Below, piece by piece: positions 7,401 to 16,553 of a DNA stretch of 39,445 nucleotides. Position numbers and translations under genes: made by a program. The stretch's first letter is position 1. Each line of letters starts with the position of its first letter. The stretch is taken from assembly GCA_002507085.1 (NCBI GenBank), contig DAYW01000010.1, positions 47,897 to 87,341 of the forward strand, in the 5' to 3' direction. The notes beneath the pieces were generated by a model. It was not told the DNA's origin, searched no databases, and saw nothing but the letters and a program-made list of their open reading frames with translations. Source of the DNA: an archaeon UBA168. Lineage in GTDB: Archaea; Thermoproteota; Thermoprotei_A; Marsarchaeales; UBA168.

Positions 7401-7859
7401 ACCTCTAAACGTCATGGTTGCCGACTAGCAAAGGTCTATCCCAACGAGGCCCGGAAGGCAATGCTGGAGAAGCGCTTCGGCGCCCGAAATACCTTTACAG
7501 CCATATTTTGAAAGGGGATAAACACGGCATTCTCTTGCAAGCATGCTCAGAGATCATCCTCAAGCTGCCGGTACACTCAAGCGTGTTCGCAGGCCTCAAG
7601 AAACAGCACGCGACTTTATGAAATAAACTCCCAGTTCTCGCAAATGTCTGTGCGCTTATTTTTGCAGCGCCTTTTGATGCGTTCTTTTACGACAACGCCG
7701 ATCATCCCAAATTCAGGAATAGGGAAGGACAATTACTTCACGATCATCCGACATGTGAAAATAAAGGGAAACAGATTATACCCTCCAAAGTGCAATGAAG
7801 ACGCATAACTCAGGGAGGATCTGAACAAAACTGGCTCAGGTCACAAAATAGGGAAATGA
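7398..7859 (+). pseudogene. tnpB: Decayed TnpB (IS200/IS605 OrfB) gene remnant
   Basis: Three pieces of a TnpB-like protein lie in order but in different frames. Frame 0 (7398-7508) gives an N-terminal helix-turn-helix piece with YPNEARKAMLEKRFGAR, comparable to the YPN...LLEKHFGACR block of OrfB_IS605. Frame 2 (7509-7723) continues through one stop (7619-7621) and gives FDAFFYDNADHPKFRNR, comparable to the AFKNFF...GYPKFKSR block. Frame 0 resumes at 7725 with DNYFTIIRHVKIKGNRLY, comparable to SFT...HVKIEGNRIYLPK, before a TAA at 7806. At least two frameshifts and several stops are needed. The RuvC-like catalytic half and the zinc-finger CxxC motifs are missing, so the element is dead. Its N-terminal half only is recognisable; similarity is by eye to family consensus, not by search. 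Confidence 0.6.
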
Positions 7860-8150
7860 TAGCCACGAAAACCTGCATTATTACTGCTGCATAATTTACG
7901 ATAACGGCAAATAGCTGTCATAGGGGATAAGCGCTCTCCAATTGAGGGGGTCCGGGCATTGATCTTGGTGCATGAATGCTCGCAACTCTTTACGGCCTGG
8001 CGATATCTCAAGCCTGCGAAGATCGCTTAAGGCCCGCGCGGGCTGCTATATGGACAGAAGTCCGTTGCTAAGGCGGGAGACCTCGCCCGAAAGGGCAAAA
8101 TGACTCACATCCCCAAAGAAGTTAAATGCTAACGCACAGTTATATATAAG
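7860..8150 (+). other. Non-coding stretch with clustered hairpins, possible transposon right end or omega-RNA remnant
   Basis: No gene is supported here. Three short hairpins cluster near its end: GCCCG-CG-CGGGC (8032-8043), GGAC-AGAA-GTCC (8052-8063) and GCCC-GAAA-GGGC (8085-8096, a GNRA tetraloop). IS200/IS605 elements carry subterminal hairpins, and the TnpB guide RNA (omega RNA) overlaps the right end, so this position downstream of the tnpB remnant fits. That link is inference. A TTAAAT box near 8121 may be the promoter of the next gene (start at 8151). Confidence 0.3.
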
Positions 8151-9413
8151 TTGGGTGAACCCTGCGACGCGGATAGGTTAAGGGTTATAATTCCGGTCGG
8201 GGGACAAGCGCTTAGGCTAAGACCCCTAACAGCTGAAGTTTCCAAGGCAGTCATCAGGCTTCTGAACCGTCCCATAGTTGAGATAGCCATGGCTAACCTT
8301 GCCCGCCAGGGCGTGAAGAACTTTATATTTGGCGTTAAGGGGTACGTGAATTATAAGAGCCTCTTTGACTACTTCGGAGATGGAAGAGGCTTCTCATCGT
8401 ATTACGCCATCGAGCCAAGAGTTCACATAAAGTACCAGCCGAGAGTTGACGACGTCGGCAACGCCGACTCCGTGAGGATCAACATGGATTATTATGACAT
8501 AACTGATCCCGTCGTCGGAGTACAAGGAGATAACATATTCGACGTTGACATAAAGGAGCTGATAAAGTTTCACGAGCAAAAGGACGCCGTGATGACCATA
8601 GGAGTGACCGCCGTCGACGACGTCTCAGAGTACGGGGTTGCAAAGCTCGACAACGACATGAGGGTGATGGGGTTTGTTGAAAAGCCCAAAAAAGAGGAAG
8701 CGCCATCGAACCTCATAAATACCGGGGTTTACTTTCTAAGCCCCAAGATAAGGGATATTTTCCAGGAGGAGCAAGTCAAAAGCATGATAAAGGCCGGGCG
8801 TTTGGACTTCGGCCTTGACTTCATACCGTATTTGCTGAAGAGGGATTACCCGATCTACGCTTATCCTATCAGAGGCCAGTGGTACGACATAGGAAGCCCA
8901 AACAAGTACTTGGAAACGATGCAGAAGCTTCTCAAGGTTGAGGAACCCTGGCTTCCAAAAGGGAACCGGATTGAGGCCGGTGCATCCGTTTGGGTGCAGG
9001 GAGAAAGTATGGAATCCCTAAAAAGGGCGAGGGAAATCGAGGAAAAAATAAGGACAGGGAAGATCAAGGTTGAGGGATCCGTGTTAATAGGCAGGCACTG
9101 CTCCATAGGTGACAACGTTTACATCAAGGACTCGTCCATAGACAACTACACCATAATAGGAGACGGATCCGTGATAGAGAACTCAGCGATAATGGACAGG
9201 GTGTTCATCGGCAAGGCGGCGGAAATCCGCGACAGCATCGTGGGAAGGCATGCGGAAATACTCTCCTCCGAGACGGCGCAAACGAAGATAATGGGCGTTA
9301 GCGTGATCGCAGACGACGTAAGAGTGGGAGAGGGGGTTAACCTGATAGCCACAAAGATATATCCACATGAGACGATTCCGCCGAAGCGCATAATGGTTGA
9401 GGAAGTGGTGTAA
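8151..9413 (+). CDS. Sugar-1-phosphate nucleotidyltransferase with left-handed beta-helix domain
   Basis: A 420-residue enzyme expected to join a sugar 1-phosphate to an NTP, giving an NDP-sugar for glycans or glycolipids. The N-terminal Rossmann-like domain has PVGGQALRLRPLT (about 16-28) in place of the common GGxGTRLxPLT, followed by SKAVIRLLNRPIVE. It also has GDNIFDVDI, GFVEKP, NTGVYFLSP and YDIGSPNKYLE. From about residue 310 a hexapeptide-repeat beta helix follows (IGRHCSIGDNVYIKDSSI, then IENSAIMDRVFIG). The GTR-to-ALR change in the nucleotide loop also occurs, in milder form, in crenarchaeal paralogues I recall. Substrate (glucose, mannose or other) cannot be assigned. It uses a TTG start, the only usable start in frame. 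It is monocistronic and convergent with pyrG. Confidence 0.85.
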   Translation: MGEPCDADRLRVIIPVGGQALRLRPLTAEVSKAVIRLLNRPIVEIAMANLARQGVKNFIFGVKGYVNYKSLFDYFGDGRGFSSYYAIEPRVHIKYQPRVDDVGNADSVRINMDYYDITDPVVGVQGDNIFDVDIKELIKFHEQKDAVMTIGVTAVDDVSEYGVAKLDNDMRVMGFVEKPKKEEAPSNLINTGVYFLSPKIRDIFQEEQVKSMIKAGRLDFGLDFIPYLLKRDYPIYAYPIRGQWYDIGSPNKYLETMQKLLKVEEPWLPKGNRIEAGASVWVQGESMESLKRAREIEEKIRTGKIKVEGSVLIGRHCSIGDNVYIKDSSIDNYTIIGDGSVIENSAIMDRVFIGKAAEIRDSIVGRHAEILSSETAQTKIMGVSVIADDVRVGEGVNLIATKIYPHETIPPKRIMVEEVV

Positions 9414-9426
9414 AGAGAATAAAGGC

Positions 9427-11049
9427 TCAGCTGAAGGCGCTCGCGCTTTCTGAGCTCAGTGCCCCAGCGTGATGGGCAGCGGCTTCAAGAAAGGCCAGAT
9501 AGGGAGGGGAAGGCCTCATGGGCCTGCTGTTGAACTCCGGGTGGAACTGCGTTCCAACGAAAAACGGAAGCGACGGGTCTTCTATGGCTTCGACCCTTTT
9601 TCCCTCGTAATCAAAGGCCGAGAAAACCAGACCCGCTGCCTGAAGCGCCTCCCAGTACTTTGGATTGATCTCGTATCTATGCCTGTGCCTTTCCCTCGGG
9701 TCTCTTCCCCCGTATATGGCGAAGAGCTTCGTGCCGCTGACTAGCCTTATGTTTGACCCTCCCAGCCTCATAGTTCCGCCCATGTTCTTCAAGTTCTTCT
9801 GTTCTGGAAGCAGATCTATCACGGGATCCGGCGCGTTCGGGTCGAGCTCCGTGCTGTTCGCCCTAAGTCCCAGCCTCTCCCTAGCGAATTCCACCACCGC
9901 AAGCTGCATGCCAAAACAGATACCCAAGAAGGGAAGCTTGAGCTTCCGCGCTTCGGCTATGGAGGCTATCATGCCCTCGCTTCCCCTCTTGCCAAAGCCG
10001 GGAAGCACCATCACGCCGTTCAAATCCCGGAAACCGGAGAGGCCATTTCCCCTTTCCACTTCTTCGGCGTCTATCCAAACGAGCTCAGGTTCAAAGCCCA
10101 ATCTCGCCCCAGCGTGCTTGAGCGCCTCCACTATGCTAACGTAAGCGTCCCTAAGCTTAACGTACTTTCCAACCATTCCGATCCTGGGGCCCCTTTGCAA
10201 ACCCGTGAAGGCCAATGAAAGCTTAAGCGGAAGATCGCTTTCTCCAAGGGCCTTTAACCCGAATTGCCCCAGAATTATGTCCCTATAACCCTGCGATTGA
10301 AGCGCAAGTGGAACTTGATAAATGGATGGCATATCGGGAACCCTTATGACCCTTTCAACGGGCAGCGACGAAAACAGCGCAAGCTTAGCCCTTTCCTCGT
10401 CGCCGATGACCCTAGGCGAGCGCGCAATGAGCACATCAGGCTGTATCCCTATCTCCCTGAGGGCTTGAACTGAGTGCTGCGCGGGCTTCGTCTTGCTCTC
10501 GCCAGTGGTCTCCAAATAGGGGACGTAGGCCACGTGAACGAAAAACGCATCCTTCCCAAGCTCAAGTTTCATTTGCCGCAGCGCCTCTAAAAAGGGCAAC
10601 CCCTCTATGTCTCCGACGGTCCCCCCTACCTCAACTATGAAAAAGTCAGCGCCTGACTTCATGGCCGTCCCCCTTATCTTTTCCTTTATGTTATCTGTTA
10701 CGTGCGGGATTACCTGAACGCATTCCCCGAGGTAATCTCCTCTTCTTTCCTTTTCAATAACCTCTCTGTAAACGATTCCCGTAGTAAGGTTGTTTTCCTT
10801 ACCCATGTTCTTGTCGAGAAAGCGCTCATAAGTGCCTAGATCGAGGTCCGTTTCGCCACCGTCATCAGTTACGAAGACCTCCCCGTGGCGATAGGGGTTC
10901 ATCGTGCCTGCATCCACGTTGAGGTAAGGATCGATCTTCATCATGGATACGTTGAAGCCGGCGGATGAAAGCAACATACCAGTCGATGCGGATACAACGC
11001 CCTTGCCGAGCCCGCTCATAACGCCGCCTGTGACGAATATATACCGCAT
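9427..11049 (-). CDS. pyrG: CTP synthase
   Basis: A 540-residue enzyme that aminates UTP to CTP using glutamine and ATP, of full family length. The N-terminal synthetase domain starts RYIFVTGGVMSGLGKGVVSA (P-loop) and has GGTVGDIEG (about 142-150). The C-terminal glutamine amidotransferase domain has GICFGMQLA with the catalytic Cys at about 378, HRHRYEINP and the GTQFHPEF histidine-glutamate pair. Nothing is missing. It ends 13 nt from the convergent nucleotidyltransferase gene. It joins the uridine phosphorylase-like and cytidine deaminase genes at 34-36 kb in pyrimidine metabolism. Confidence 0.98.
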   Translation of the reverse strand: MRYIFVTGGVMSGLGKGVVSASTGMLLSSAGFNVSMMKIDPYLNVDAGTMNPYRHGEVFVTDDGGETDLDLGTYERFLDKNMGKENNLTTGIVYREVIEKERRGDYLGECVQVIPHVTDNIKEKIRGTAMKSGADFFIVEVGGTVGDIEGLPFLEALRQMKLELGKDAFFVHVAYVPYLETTGESKTKPAQHSVQALREIGIQPDVLIARSPRVIGDEERAKLALFSSLPVERVIRVPDMPSIYQVPLALQSQGYRDIILGQFGLKALGESDLPLKLSLAFTGLQRGPRIGMVGKYVKLRDAYVSIVEALKHAGARLGFEPELVWIDAEEVERGNGLSGFRDLNGVMVLPGFGKRGSEGMIASIAEARKLKLPFLGICFGMQLAVVEFARERLGLRANSTELDPNAPDPVIDLLPEQKNLKNMGGTMRLGGSNIRLVSGTKLFAIYGGRDPRERHRHRYEINPKYWEALQAAGLVFSAFDYEGKRVEAIEDPSLPFFVGTQFHPEFNSRPMRPSPPYLAFLEAAAHHAGALSSESASAFS

Positions 11050-11293
11050 ATACAGTTTATACTCGCGGATTTAGGCTTATCCTGCAGGACGCTTCAACCC
11101 ATTTAGTGGAGGCGCACGGCATGCTTCCTCCCCGTTTCCCTCCCCGTCTGTTCCTTTCTGCCACCATCATTCGATGGAGACCCATTGTCAAGGAGACCAT
11201 CTCTTCCAACTGGGGCGGTCGGCATTCCATCGCAGTTCGTGGCCTCAATGCGACATGCTTAAGCGCAAGAGCCTAGAAAAACTGTGAGCTTCA

Positions 11294-13690
11294 GTGACGT
11301 TGCCATCTCGCTATGACCATACCGCATCTGAGCCCAAATGGCAGAGCTATTGGTTAAGGCCGGACGTCTACGAACAGGGGTTCGCCTTTAAACCTGAATC
11401 GGGAAAGCCCATCTACGTAATAGACACGCCGCCCCCATTCACAAGCGGGGAACCCCACATGGGAACGGTGTACTTTACCATGATAGTTGACACGCTTGCA
11501 AGATACAAAAGGATGAAGGGATATTCCGTGCTTCTCCCCCAGGGATGGGACACGCACGGCCTTCCGACCGAGCTGCAGGTTCAGTACAACCTAAAGGTCA
11601 GCAAGGATAACCCAGATGCCTTCAGGCAAGCGTGCAGGGACTGGACGAAGAAGACCATAAAATCCATAAAAGACGGAATGATATCTGTAGGCTACAGGCC
11701 GGACTGGGAAAAGTACGAGTACAGCACAGATGACGATCGCTACATCAAAGCGGTCCAGCTTTCCCTGATAGACATGTTCGACAAGGGGCTCATATACAGG
11801 AAGCAATTTCCCGTGTACTGGTGTCCCCACTGCAACACGGTGGTTTCTCAGGCCGAGGTCGGCTACGTGGAAAGGGACGGATTGCTCGCATTCGTCAAGT
11901 TCAGGGCCGCTTCGCCGGACGGCAAGGACCTTCAGGTAGCCACAACGAGGCCAGAGCTGCTCTTCGCGTGCGTGGCGGTGCTTGTCCACCCATCCGATGA
12001 GAGGTATAAGGACATGGTGGGAAAGGAGGTAATTGTCCCGCTCGCAGACAGATCAGTGAAGGTAATGGCCGATGAGGCAGTTGACCCTAAGTTTGGGACT
12101 GGAGCCGTAATGGTAGCAACGTTCGGCGATGAACAAGACATAAGGTGGCAGATCAAGTATAACCTGCCGATAATCGAAGTCATCGATGAAAAGGGCACGC
12201 TAAAGAACTCCGGCGAGCTGTCAGGGCTGGGCATATCAGACGCGAGGAAGAAAGCGCTCGAACTGCTCAAGCAGAGAAACGAGTTGATTGACTTAAAGCC
12301 CTTCAGGCACAACGTCCTATCCCATACTGAAAGGCAGAACTGCATGACGCCCATCGAGTTCCTATCAAGATACCAGTTCATGGCGAAGATGGTGGACGTA
12401 AAGGATGACGTGCTAAGGGCTGCCGAGTCGATGAAGTGGCACCCTCAACTCATGTTGGACAGGGTTCGGGCTTGGCATTCTGCGCTGGAATGGGACTGGG
12501 TTATATCCAGGCAGCGCCTTTTCGGAACCCCTCTTCCCTTCTGGGTTTGTAAAGACTGCGGCGCCCTTATACCCGCCCGCCGCGAGGACCTTCCAGTTGA
12601 CCCAAGGAAGGATGCCCCGCCCACGAGCAAGTGCCCCGTCTGCGGTTCGACTAACTTAGTTGGCGTGGAGGACGTTGCAGATGGTTGGGTTGACTCGAGC
12701 ATAACCCCGCTCTTCATAACCGGGTTCTTTGACGACAAGGCGCTTTTTGAGAAGGCTTACCCAGTTGACGTTAGACAACAGGGATACGAGATAATCAGGA
12801 CGTGGTTCTGGTACAGCGCCTACAGGGGCATAGTCCTTGCTGGAAAGGCGCCCTTCAAGAGCGTGCTAGTCAACGGCATGATCTTGGCTCCGGACGGAAG
12901 ACCCATGAGCAAGTCCCGGGGAAATGCGATAAACGCCATACAGACGGCGAAAGAGCAGGGTGCGGACTCCCTGAGGTATGCCCTTCTCTCCTTAACGGTA
13001 GGTGCCGACTTCCCCTTCCACTGGGAGGCGGTTAAGAGGGGAAAAGCGCTGCTTCAGAAGCTCTGGTCCGCCTTTCGCCTAATATCCGCGTGGTCCGTGA
13101 GCCCAACGCACAGCCCTCCCTCATCAAGCTCTCCCGTTGACAATTGGATAATGAAGAGGCTTTCTGAAACGGAAAGGACATACTCCGAAGCCATGGACGA
13201 CTACAGGTTCAACGATGCCCTTGACTCGCTCGTCCAATTCTTCTGGCATGATGTGTGCGATAACTATTTGGAGATCGCGAAGCCAAGGATGAGTGGAGGA
13301 GATAAGGAATGCGCTTCGGTTTTGGGATTCACCTTTGACTCGATTCTAAGGCTGTTCTCACCCTTCCTCCCTCACATAACCGAGGAGATATATCAAGACC
13401 TCAAGTGGGGAGATAAGCTAACTGTGCACGCGCTGGAATGGCCAAATGAGCCGGCCTTTAAAGAGGACTTGGCATCCGAGGGCGCAAAGGAGGCGCAAAT
13501 AATAGCGCAGGTCAGGTCTGCAAAGGCCGCGAAGGGATTACCACTGGGACAGTGGGTCGAAAGGGCTGAGATAAGCGCCGACCTAACCGGGATCTCCAGC
13601 GTTCCCAAGCTCGAGAAGATCATAGGCGATGTCCTAAGAATTAAAAGCGTGAAGCTGCAACAGGGAAGCTTTTCGGCGACTTTCGCGTGA
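11294..13690 (+). CDS. valS: Valyl-tRNA synthetase
   Basis: A 798-residue class Ia synthetase. The signature HIGH appears as HMGT (about 55-58, within DTPPPFTSGEPHMGT) and KMSKS as PMSKS (about 536-540). FPQGW-type residues (LLPQGWDTHGLPTELQV) and YWCPHCNTVVSQAEV mark the archaeal ValRS group rather than IleRS or LeuRS. The editing domain carries ATTRPELLFACVAV, and two CxxC pairs (CKDCG, CPVCG) probably bind zinc. GTG at 11294 is used; a TTG two codons later is possible. A GCTTAAGC box lies about 33 nt upstream. Its 3' end overlaps the convergent DHH gene by 50 nt. Confidence 0.95.
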   Translation: MTLPSRYDHTASEPKWQSYWLRPDVYEQGFAFKPESGKPIYVIDTPPPFTSGEPHMGTVYFTMIVDTLARYKRMKGYSVLLPQGWDTHGLPTELQVQYNLKVSKDNPDAFRQACRDWTKKTIKSIKDGMISVGYRPDWEKYEYSTDDDRYIKAVQLSLIDMFDKGLIYRKQFPVYWCPHCNTVVSQAEVGYVERDGLLAFVKFRAASPDGKDLQVATTRPELLFACVAVLVHPSDERYKDMVGKEVIVPLADRSVKVMADEAVDPKFGTGAVMVATFGDEQDIRWQIKYNLPIIEVIDEKGTLKNSGELSGLGISDARKKALELLKQRNELIDLKPFRHNVLSHTERQNCMTPIEFLSRYQFMAKMVDVKDDVLRAAESMKWHPQLMLDRVRAWHSALEWDWVISRQRLFGTPLPFWVCKDCGALIPARREDLPVDPRKDAPPTSKCPVCGSTNLVGVEDVADGWVDSSITPLFITGFFDDKALFEKAYPVDVRQQGYEIIRTWFWYSAYRGIVLAGKAPFKSVLVNGMILAPDGRPMSKSRGNAINAIQTAKEQGADSLRYALLSLTVGADFPFHWEAVKRGKALLQKLWSAFRLISAWSVSPTHSPPSSSSPVDNWIMKRLSETERTYSEAMDDYRFNDALDSLVQFFWHDVCDNYLEIAKPRMSGGDKECASVLGFTFDSILRLFSPFLPHITEEIYQDLKWGDKLTVHALEWPNEPAFKEDLASEGAKEAQIIAQVRSAKAAKGLPLGQWVERAEISADLTGISSVPKLEKIIGDVLRIKSVKLQQGSFSATFA

Positions 13691-14606
13691 TGGCCTGAGA
13701 TAACGCAACCATTATCTTTTCGAGGTCGTGAGATGGAACAGATATCGATGCAGCCCTGGCATGCCCTCCTCCTTCGAGTCCAAACTGGGCTGCCAGCGTC
13801 CTGCAAAAGGCTCCAACGTCAAACGACCCATCGCTCCTGAAGACAAGATCAGCCCACTCCTCCTTTTCCGTGGCGCAGACGCCCACGCCCTTTCCGAAGT
13901 ACTTCATCGCATAAAAGGCGGCCTTGCCCGCATAGCCAACTATTGGAGGGTTTTCCACCAAGGCGTATCCGTTAAGGGCCCTGCCATGAGATTTAACGTA
14001 GTCGTATATCTCGTATTCATGCCTCAAGCCCACCATTGCCAGCTCATCCACTCCGCGCACGTAGCCAGGCCGAACGTGCTCCGCCAAAGCCCTCGCTAGC
14101 CTTGCGGAAAAAGGCGGGTCATGCCTTTCTGAAAGCGCGTAACCGATCATCGCTGCCTCATAATAGACGGTCCTTTTGTCATGCTTAGATAGGATGTCCC
14201 TCACGGTTGGCGTATCATCCATGTAATCTCCTATGGCTCCGTAGGCTGCCAGCAGGTCGGCCTTTTCGTCGCCGTAGTACCTGAACGCTATCTCCGACGC
14301 AGACGCTGAAAGGTCGTAAAGAAACTCGGCAAACGAAAGGTCCGAGGGTTTCACGCCCACTGGCAAAGGATGATGATCTATGTAGTGTATCTTGTACTTC
14401 GACGCGAGTTCCTCCATACCATTGACGTCTCTTGGAACAGCTATGTCGGCTATAGCTATCTCCGATCCCTCGGGAATCGAGGATAAAACCCTTAACAGCT
14501 CCCTCGGCCCTGAGGTCACTATTCTCGCCCCTGGCGAAAACCTCTCAAGGATGGCGGCCGAGCACACGCCGTCCTCATCGCCGTGCACTATGAGGTAATC
14601 AAACAA
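13641..14606 (-). CDS. DHH-family phosphoesterase (DHH/DHHA1, RecJ-like)
   Basis: A protein of 321 residues with the manganese-binding motifs of the DHH superfamily: HGDEDGVCSAA (residues 7-17), ADIAVP, the signature YIDHHPLP, and GAIGDYMDD. The C-terminal DHHA1 domain has GGGHARAAS. Members are nucleases, oligoribonucleases or cyclic-nucleotide phosphodiesterases; the substrate is not assignable here. The longest open frame begins 29 codons upstream (14693). I chose the TTG at 14606 because it directly precedes the conserved FDYLIVHGDEDG strand and has a TTATAAG box about 29 nt upstream. The gene runs 50 nt into the end of valS on the opposite strand. Confidence 0.85.
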   Translation of the reverse strand: MFDYLIVHGDEDGVCSAAILERFSPGARIVTSGPRELLRVLSSIPEGSEIAIADIAVPRDVNGMEELASKYKIHYIDHHPLPVGVKPSDLSFAEFLYDLSASASEIAFRYYGDEKADLLAAYGAIGDYMDDTPTVRDILSKHDKRTVYYEAAMIGYALSERHDPPFSARLARALAEHVRPGYVRGVDELAMVGLRHEYEIYDYVKSHGRALNGYALVENPPIVGYAGKAAFYAMKYFGKGVGVCATEKEEWADLVFRSDGSFDVGAFCRTLAAQFGLEGGGHARAASISVPSHDLEKIMVALSQAITRKSPKSFPVAASRF

Positions 14607-14629
14607 CTCATGTCTACTAGACTTGACGA

Positions 14630-14638
14630 AGCTTATAA
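14630..14638 (-). promoter_or_regulatory. TATA-like box of the DHH phosphoesterase gene
   Basis: Minus-strand ATTATAAGC, centred about 29 nt before the TTG at 14606. It lies inside the longest open frame and so argues against the upstream ATG at 14693. Confidence 0.5.
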
Positions 14639-14776
14639 TTCTTTGTATACGCGCTGGCAGCCTTGGAAATCTTCGCTGAGAGCAATCCGACATACATGCC
14701 TTAGATCGGGCTGGCGCGAGCCAGGCGCTTTTGCACGAAAACCCGAGCTTCTAGAAGCTCAGCCGCGAAACAGAGC

Positions 14777-16516
14777 TTAGCGCCCATCAGAAGAGGCTGA
14801 GAGGGCCTTCTCCAGGGCCTTCTTTACCTCTTCAGATACCTTTTTCCCATCCACTTTTCCCCTTACAGACCTCATAACGTCACCCATAACGGCACCGTAT
14901 GCGCCCATCCCCTTGCTCCTTATGAGCTCGGCATCCCTTGTCATGACCTCGCCGATTATCCTTTGCAGGTCAACCCCCCCTCCTGTCAGCGAGTCCGCAA
15001 GCGCTCTTAGCTGCTCCTCATCGCTTGGCTTCCTCTCGGAAATCAGTTCTAGCAGCTTCTCCACAGCTTCCTTTGGATAGCCCCCGTCCACGAGCTTCAG
15101 AACCGACAGCAACTGCCAGTCAGCTAGGAGAGAGACCTGTACGCCCTCCCTTTCCAGCGATTTCAGCGTGCCCATGAGAACGGACGCAATGTAAGCCGGA
15201 GAAAGGCGCGTTTCATTCAAGGCTTTTTCCGCAACCAAGCGCAAAGGCGAGACGTAAAGCTCCTCCGCGGAGCTCTGATCAAGCGAGAACCGCTGCCTGA
15301 GCTCGTTTATCACGATGTAATAAGGCGGCGGGACGGGACCAAGGTCTAAGACAGGCCTTGAAAGAGGGGGCACGTCGGTTTCGGGGTACATCCTGGCGCC
15401 GCCAGGAAGAGGACGCGTGTAAATCGTCCTTGCCCCGCTAACTACCGCCCTTGTCTCCTCCGATGGCCCAGAGAGGATCTCTTTGAGGCGTTCCTCAACG
15501 AGAGAGTACTTCTTTTCAGCGCCCTCGCCAAGCTTTATGACGGCATCATCTCCCTCTCTCTCGATCGACAAAGGCAATATGAAGACCGTTTCCATGTCCT
15601 TTATTTCCTGTTCAAGCGTGCCGTTTCCAAGCGGATGAGATAAGTAGCTCGCGCCTCCCTCGATCCTTATGCTTGCCCCATCCCGCTTAACGCCATGTGC
15701 AAGCCCCGCCCTTGAGATCTCGATCAGGTCAAGCTGCCTCCTGGCCTCGCCCTCGATCACCGCCGGCATACTCCTGAGGTCTTGTACCCCCTTTATTTCG
15801 ACCCGTTTTCCTCCCCTAACGCTCACGTTTATGTCCTGCCTTATGGTGCCCAGCCCTCTCTTCACTCTACCGGTGGCCCTAAGCGTTAGTCCTATGCCCT
15901 TAGCGACCTCGGCCACCGCCTCAGGACTGGCCTCTATCACCTCGGTCCCTATCTCCACAAGCGGTATGCCCAGCCGGGATAGGCCGTAACCCACGTCCTC
16001 ATCCTTCTTCCAAAGGATGTTTGCCGCATCTTCTTCCAAGTTTATGCCCTCTAGGCTCACCCTGAGCTCGCCATCAACGGTGGCAGAGTCTATGTACCCT
16101 CCCTTAGATATCATTATGGTCCTTTGAAAGGCCCCGGTGTTGCTTCCATCGGTTATGGTCTTTCTCATGACGTGAAACTCGTCGAAAACCCATGAGTGAA
16201 AATAGTGGGCGACTAAAAGCGCGGCACTTAAGGCATCCTGGTTTATGCCGTGGGGAGGTTCTTCATCGAGCTCCACGAGGCAGCTCTCACCGGCCACAAC
16301 GGAGTAATGGAACCTTCTGTTTCTCAGCTCTTCATAAGTAGCGCTCACGTCGTAGTAGCCTAGCTCGCTCGGAACCGGGTGCTGCTTCCTCACAACTTCC
16401 ATTATCTCCGGCTCTCCCTTCATATCTGATGAGCATCCGCAGAACAACTTCCCACTTTCAAGCTGCTGATGGATCTCTATGCCGACCTTTAGGCCGACCG
16501 CTTTCCAGTCAATCAT
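14777..16516 (-). CDS. gatE: Glutamyl-tRNA(Gln) amidotransferase subunit E
   Basis: A 579-residue archaeal-only subunit that recognises Glu-tRNA(Gln), phosphorylates the glutamyl group and transamidates it to Gln-tRNA(Gln) with ammonia from GatD. It opens GLKVGIEIHQQLESGKLFCGCSS (metal-site Cys pair and GIEIHxQL signature). HVMRKTITDGSNTGAFQRT, the IPLVEIGTE block and GLGTIRQDINVSV follow. An inserted aspartyl-tRNA-synthetase-like domain is at about 260-400 (ETDVPP), with a YqeY-like tail at the C-terminus. It is a little shorter than typical GatE (about 600-630 residues). It follows gatD after 37 nt on the same strand, so the pair is probably one operon. Its presence implies the indirect Gln-tRNA route. 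Confidence 0.97.
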   Translation of the reverse strand: MIDWKAVGLKVGIEIHQQLESGKLFCGCSSDMKGEPEIMEVVRKQHPVPSELGYYDVSATYEELRNRRFHYSVVAGESCLVELDEEPPHGINQDALSAALLVAHYFHSWVFDEFHVMRKTITDGSNTGAFQRTIMISKGGYIDSATVDGELRVSLEGINLEEDAANILWKKDEDVGYGLSRLGIPLVEIGTEVIEASPEAVAEVAKGIGLTLRATGRVKRGLGTIRQDINVSVRGGKRVEIKGVQDLRSMPAVIEGEARRQLDLIEISRAGLAHGVKRDGASIRIEGGASYLSHPLGNGTLEQEIKDMETVFILPLSIEREGDDAVIKLGEGAEKKYSLVEERLKEILSGPSEETRAVVSGARTIYTRPLPGGARMYPETDVPPLSRPVLDLGPVPPPYYIVINELRQRFSLDQSSAEELYVSPLRLVAEKALNETRLSPAYIASVLMGTLKSLEREGVQVSLLADWQLLSVLKLVDGGYPKEAVEKLLELISERKPSDEEQLRALADSLTGGGVDLQRIIGEVMTRDAELIRSKGMGAYGAVMGDVMRSVRGKVDGKKVSEEVKKALEKALSASSDGR

Positions 16517-16553
16517 AGTTGATCCACGCGCTCCACTTATGAAACTTTGGGTC

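Noticed and set aside
7280..7620. Possible SRP (7S) RNA, because CCGGAAGG resembles its GGAA helix-8 loop
   Set aside because: The conserved AGCAG strand opposite the loop is missing and the stretch 7441-7500 reads better as the TnpB N-terminus.
7418..7621. Short plus-strand open frame of 67 residues in the gap
   Set aside because: It is one frame of the decayed tnpB, not a gene by itself.
11050..11293. Small minus-strand open frame between pyrG and valS
   Set aside because: Composition and sequence (Met/Arg-rich, no motif) look random, and it lies in the divergent promoter region.
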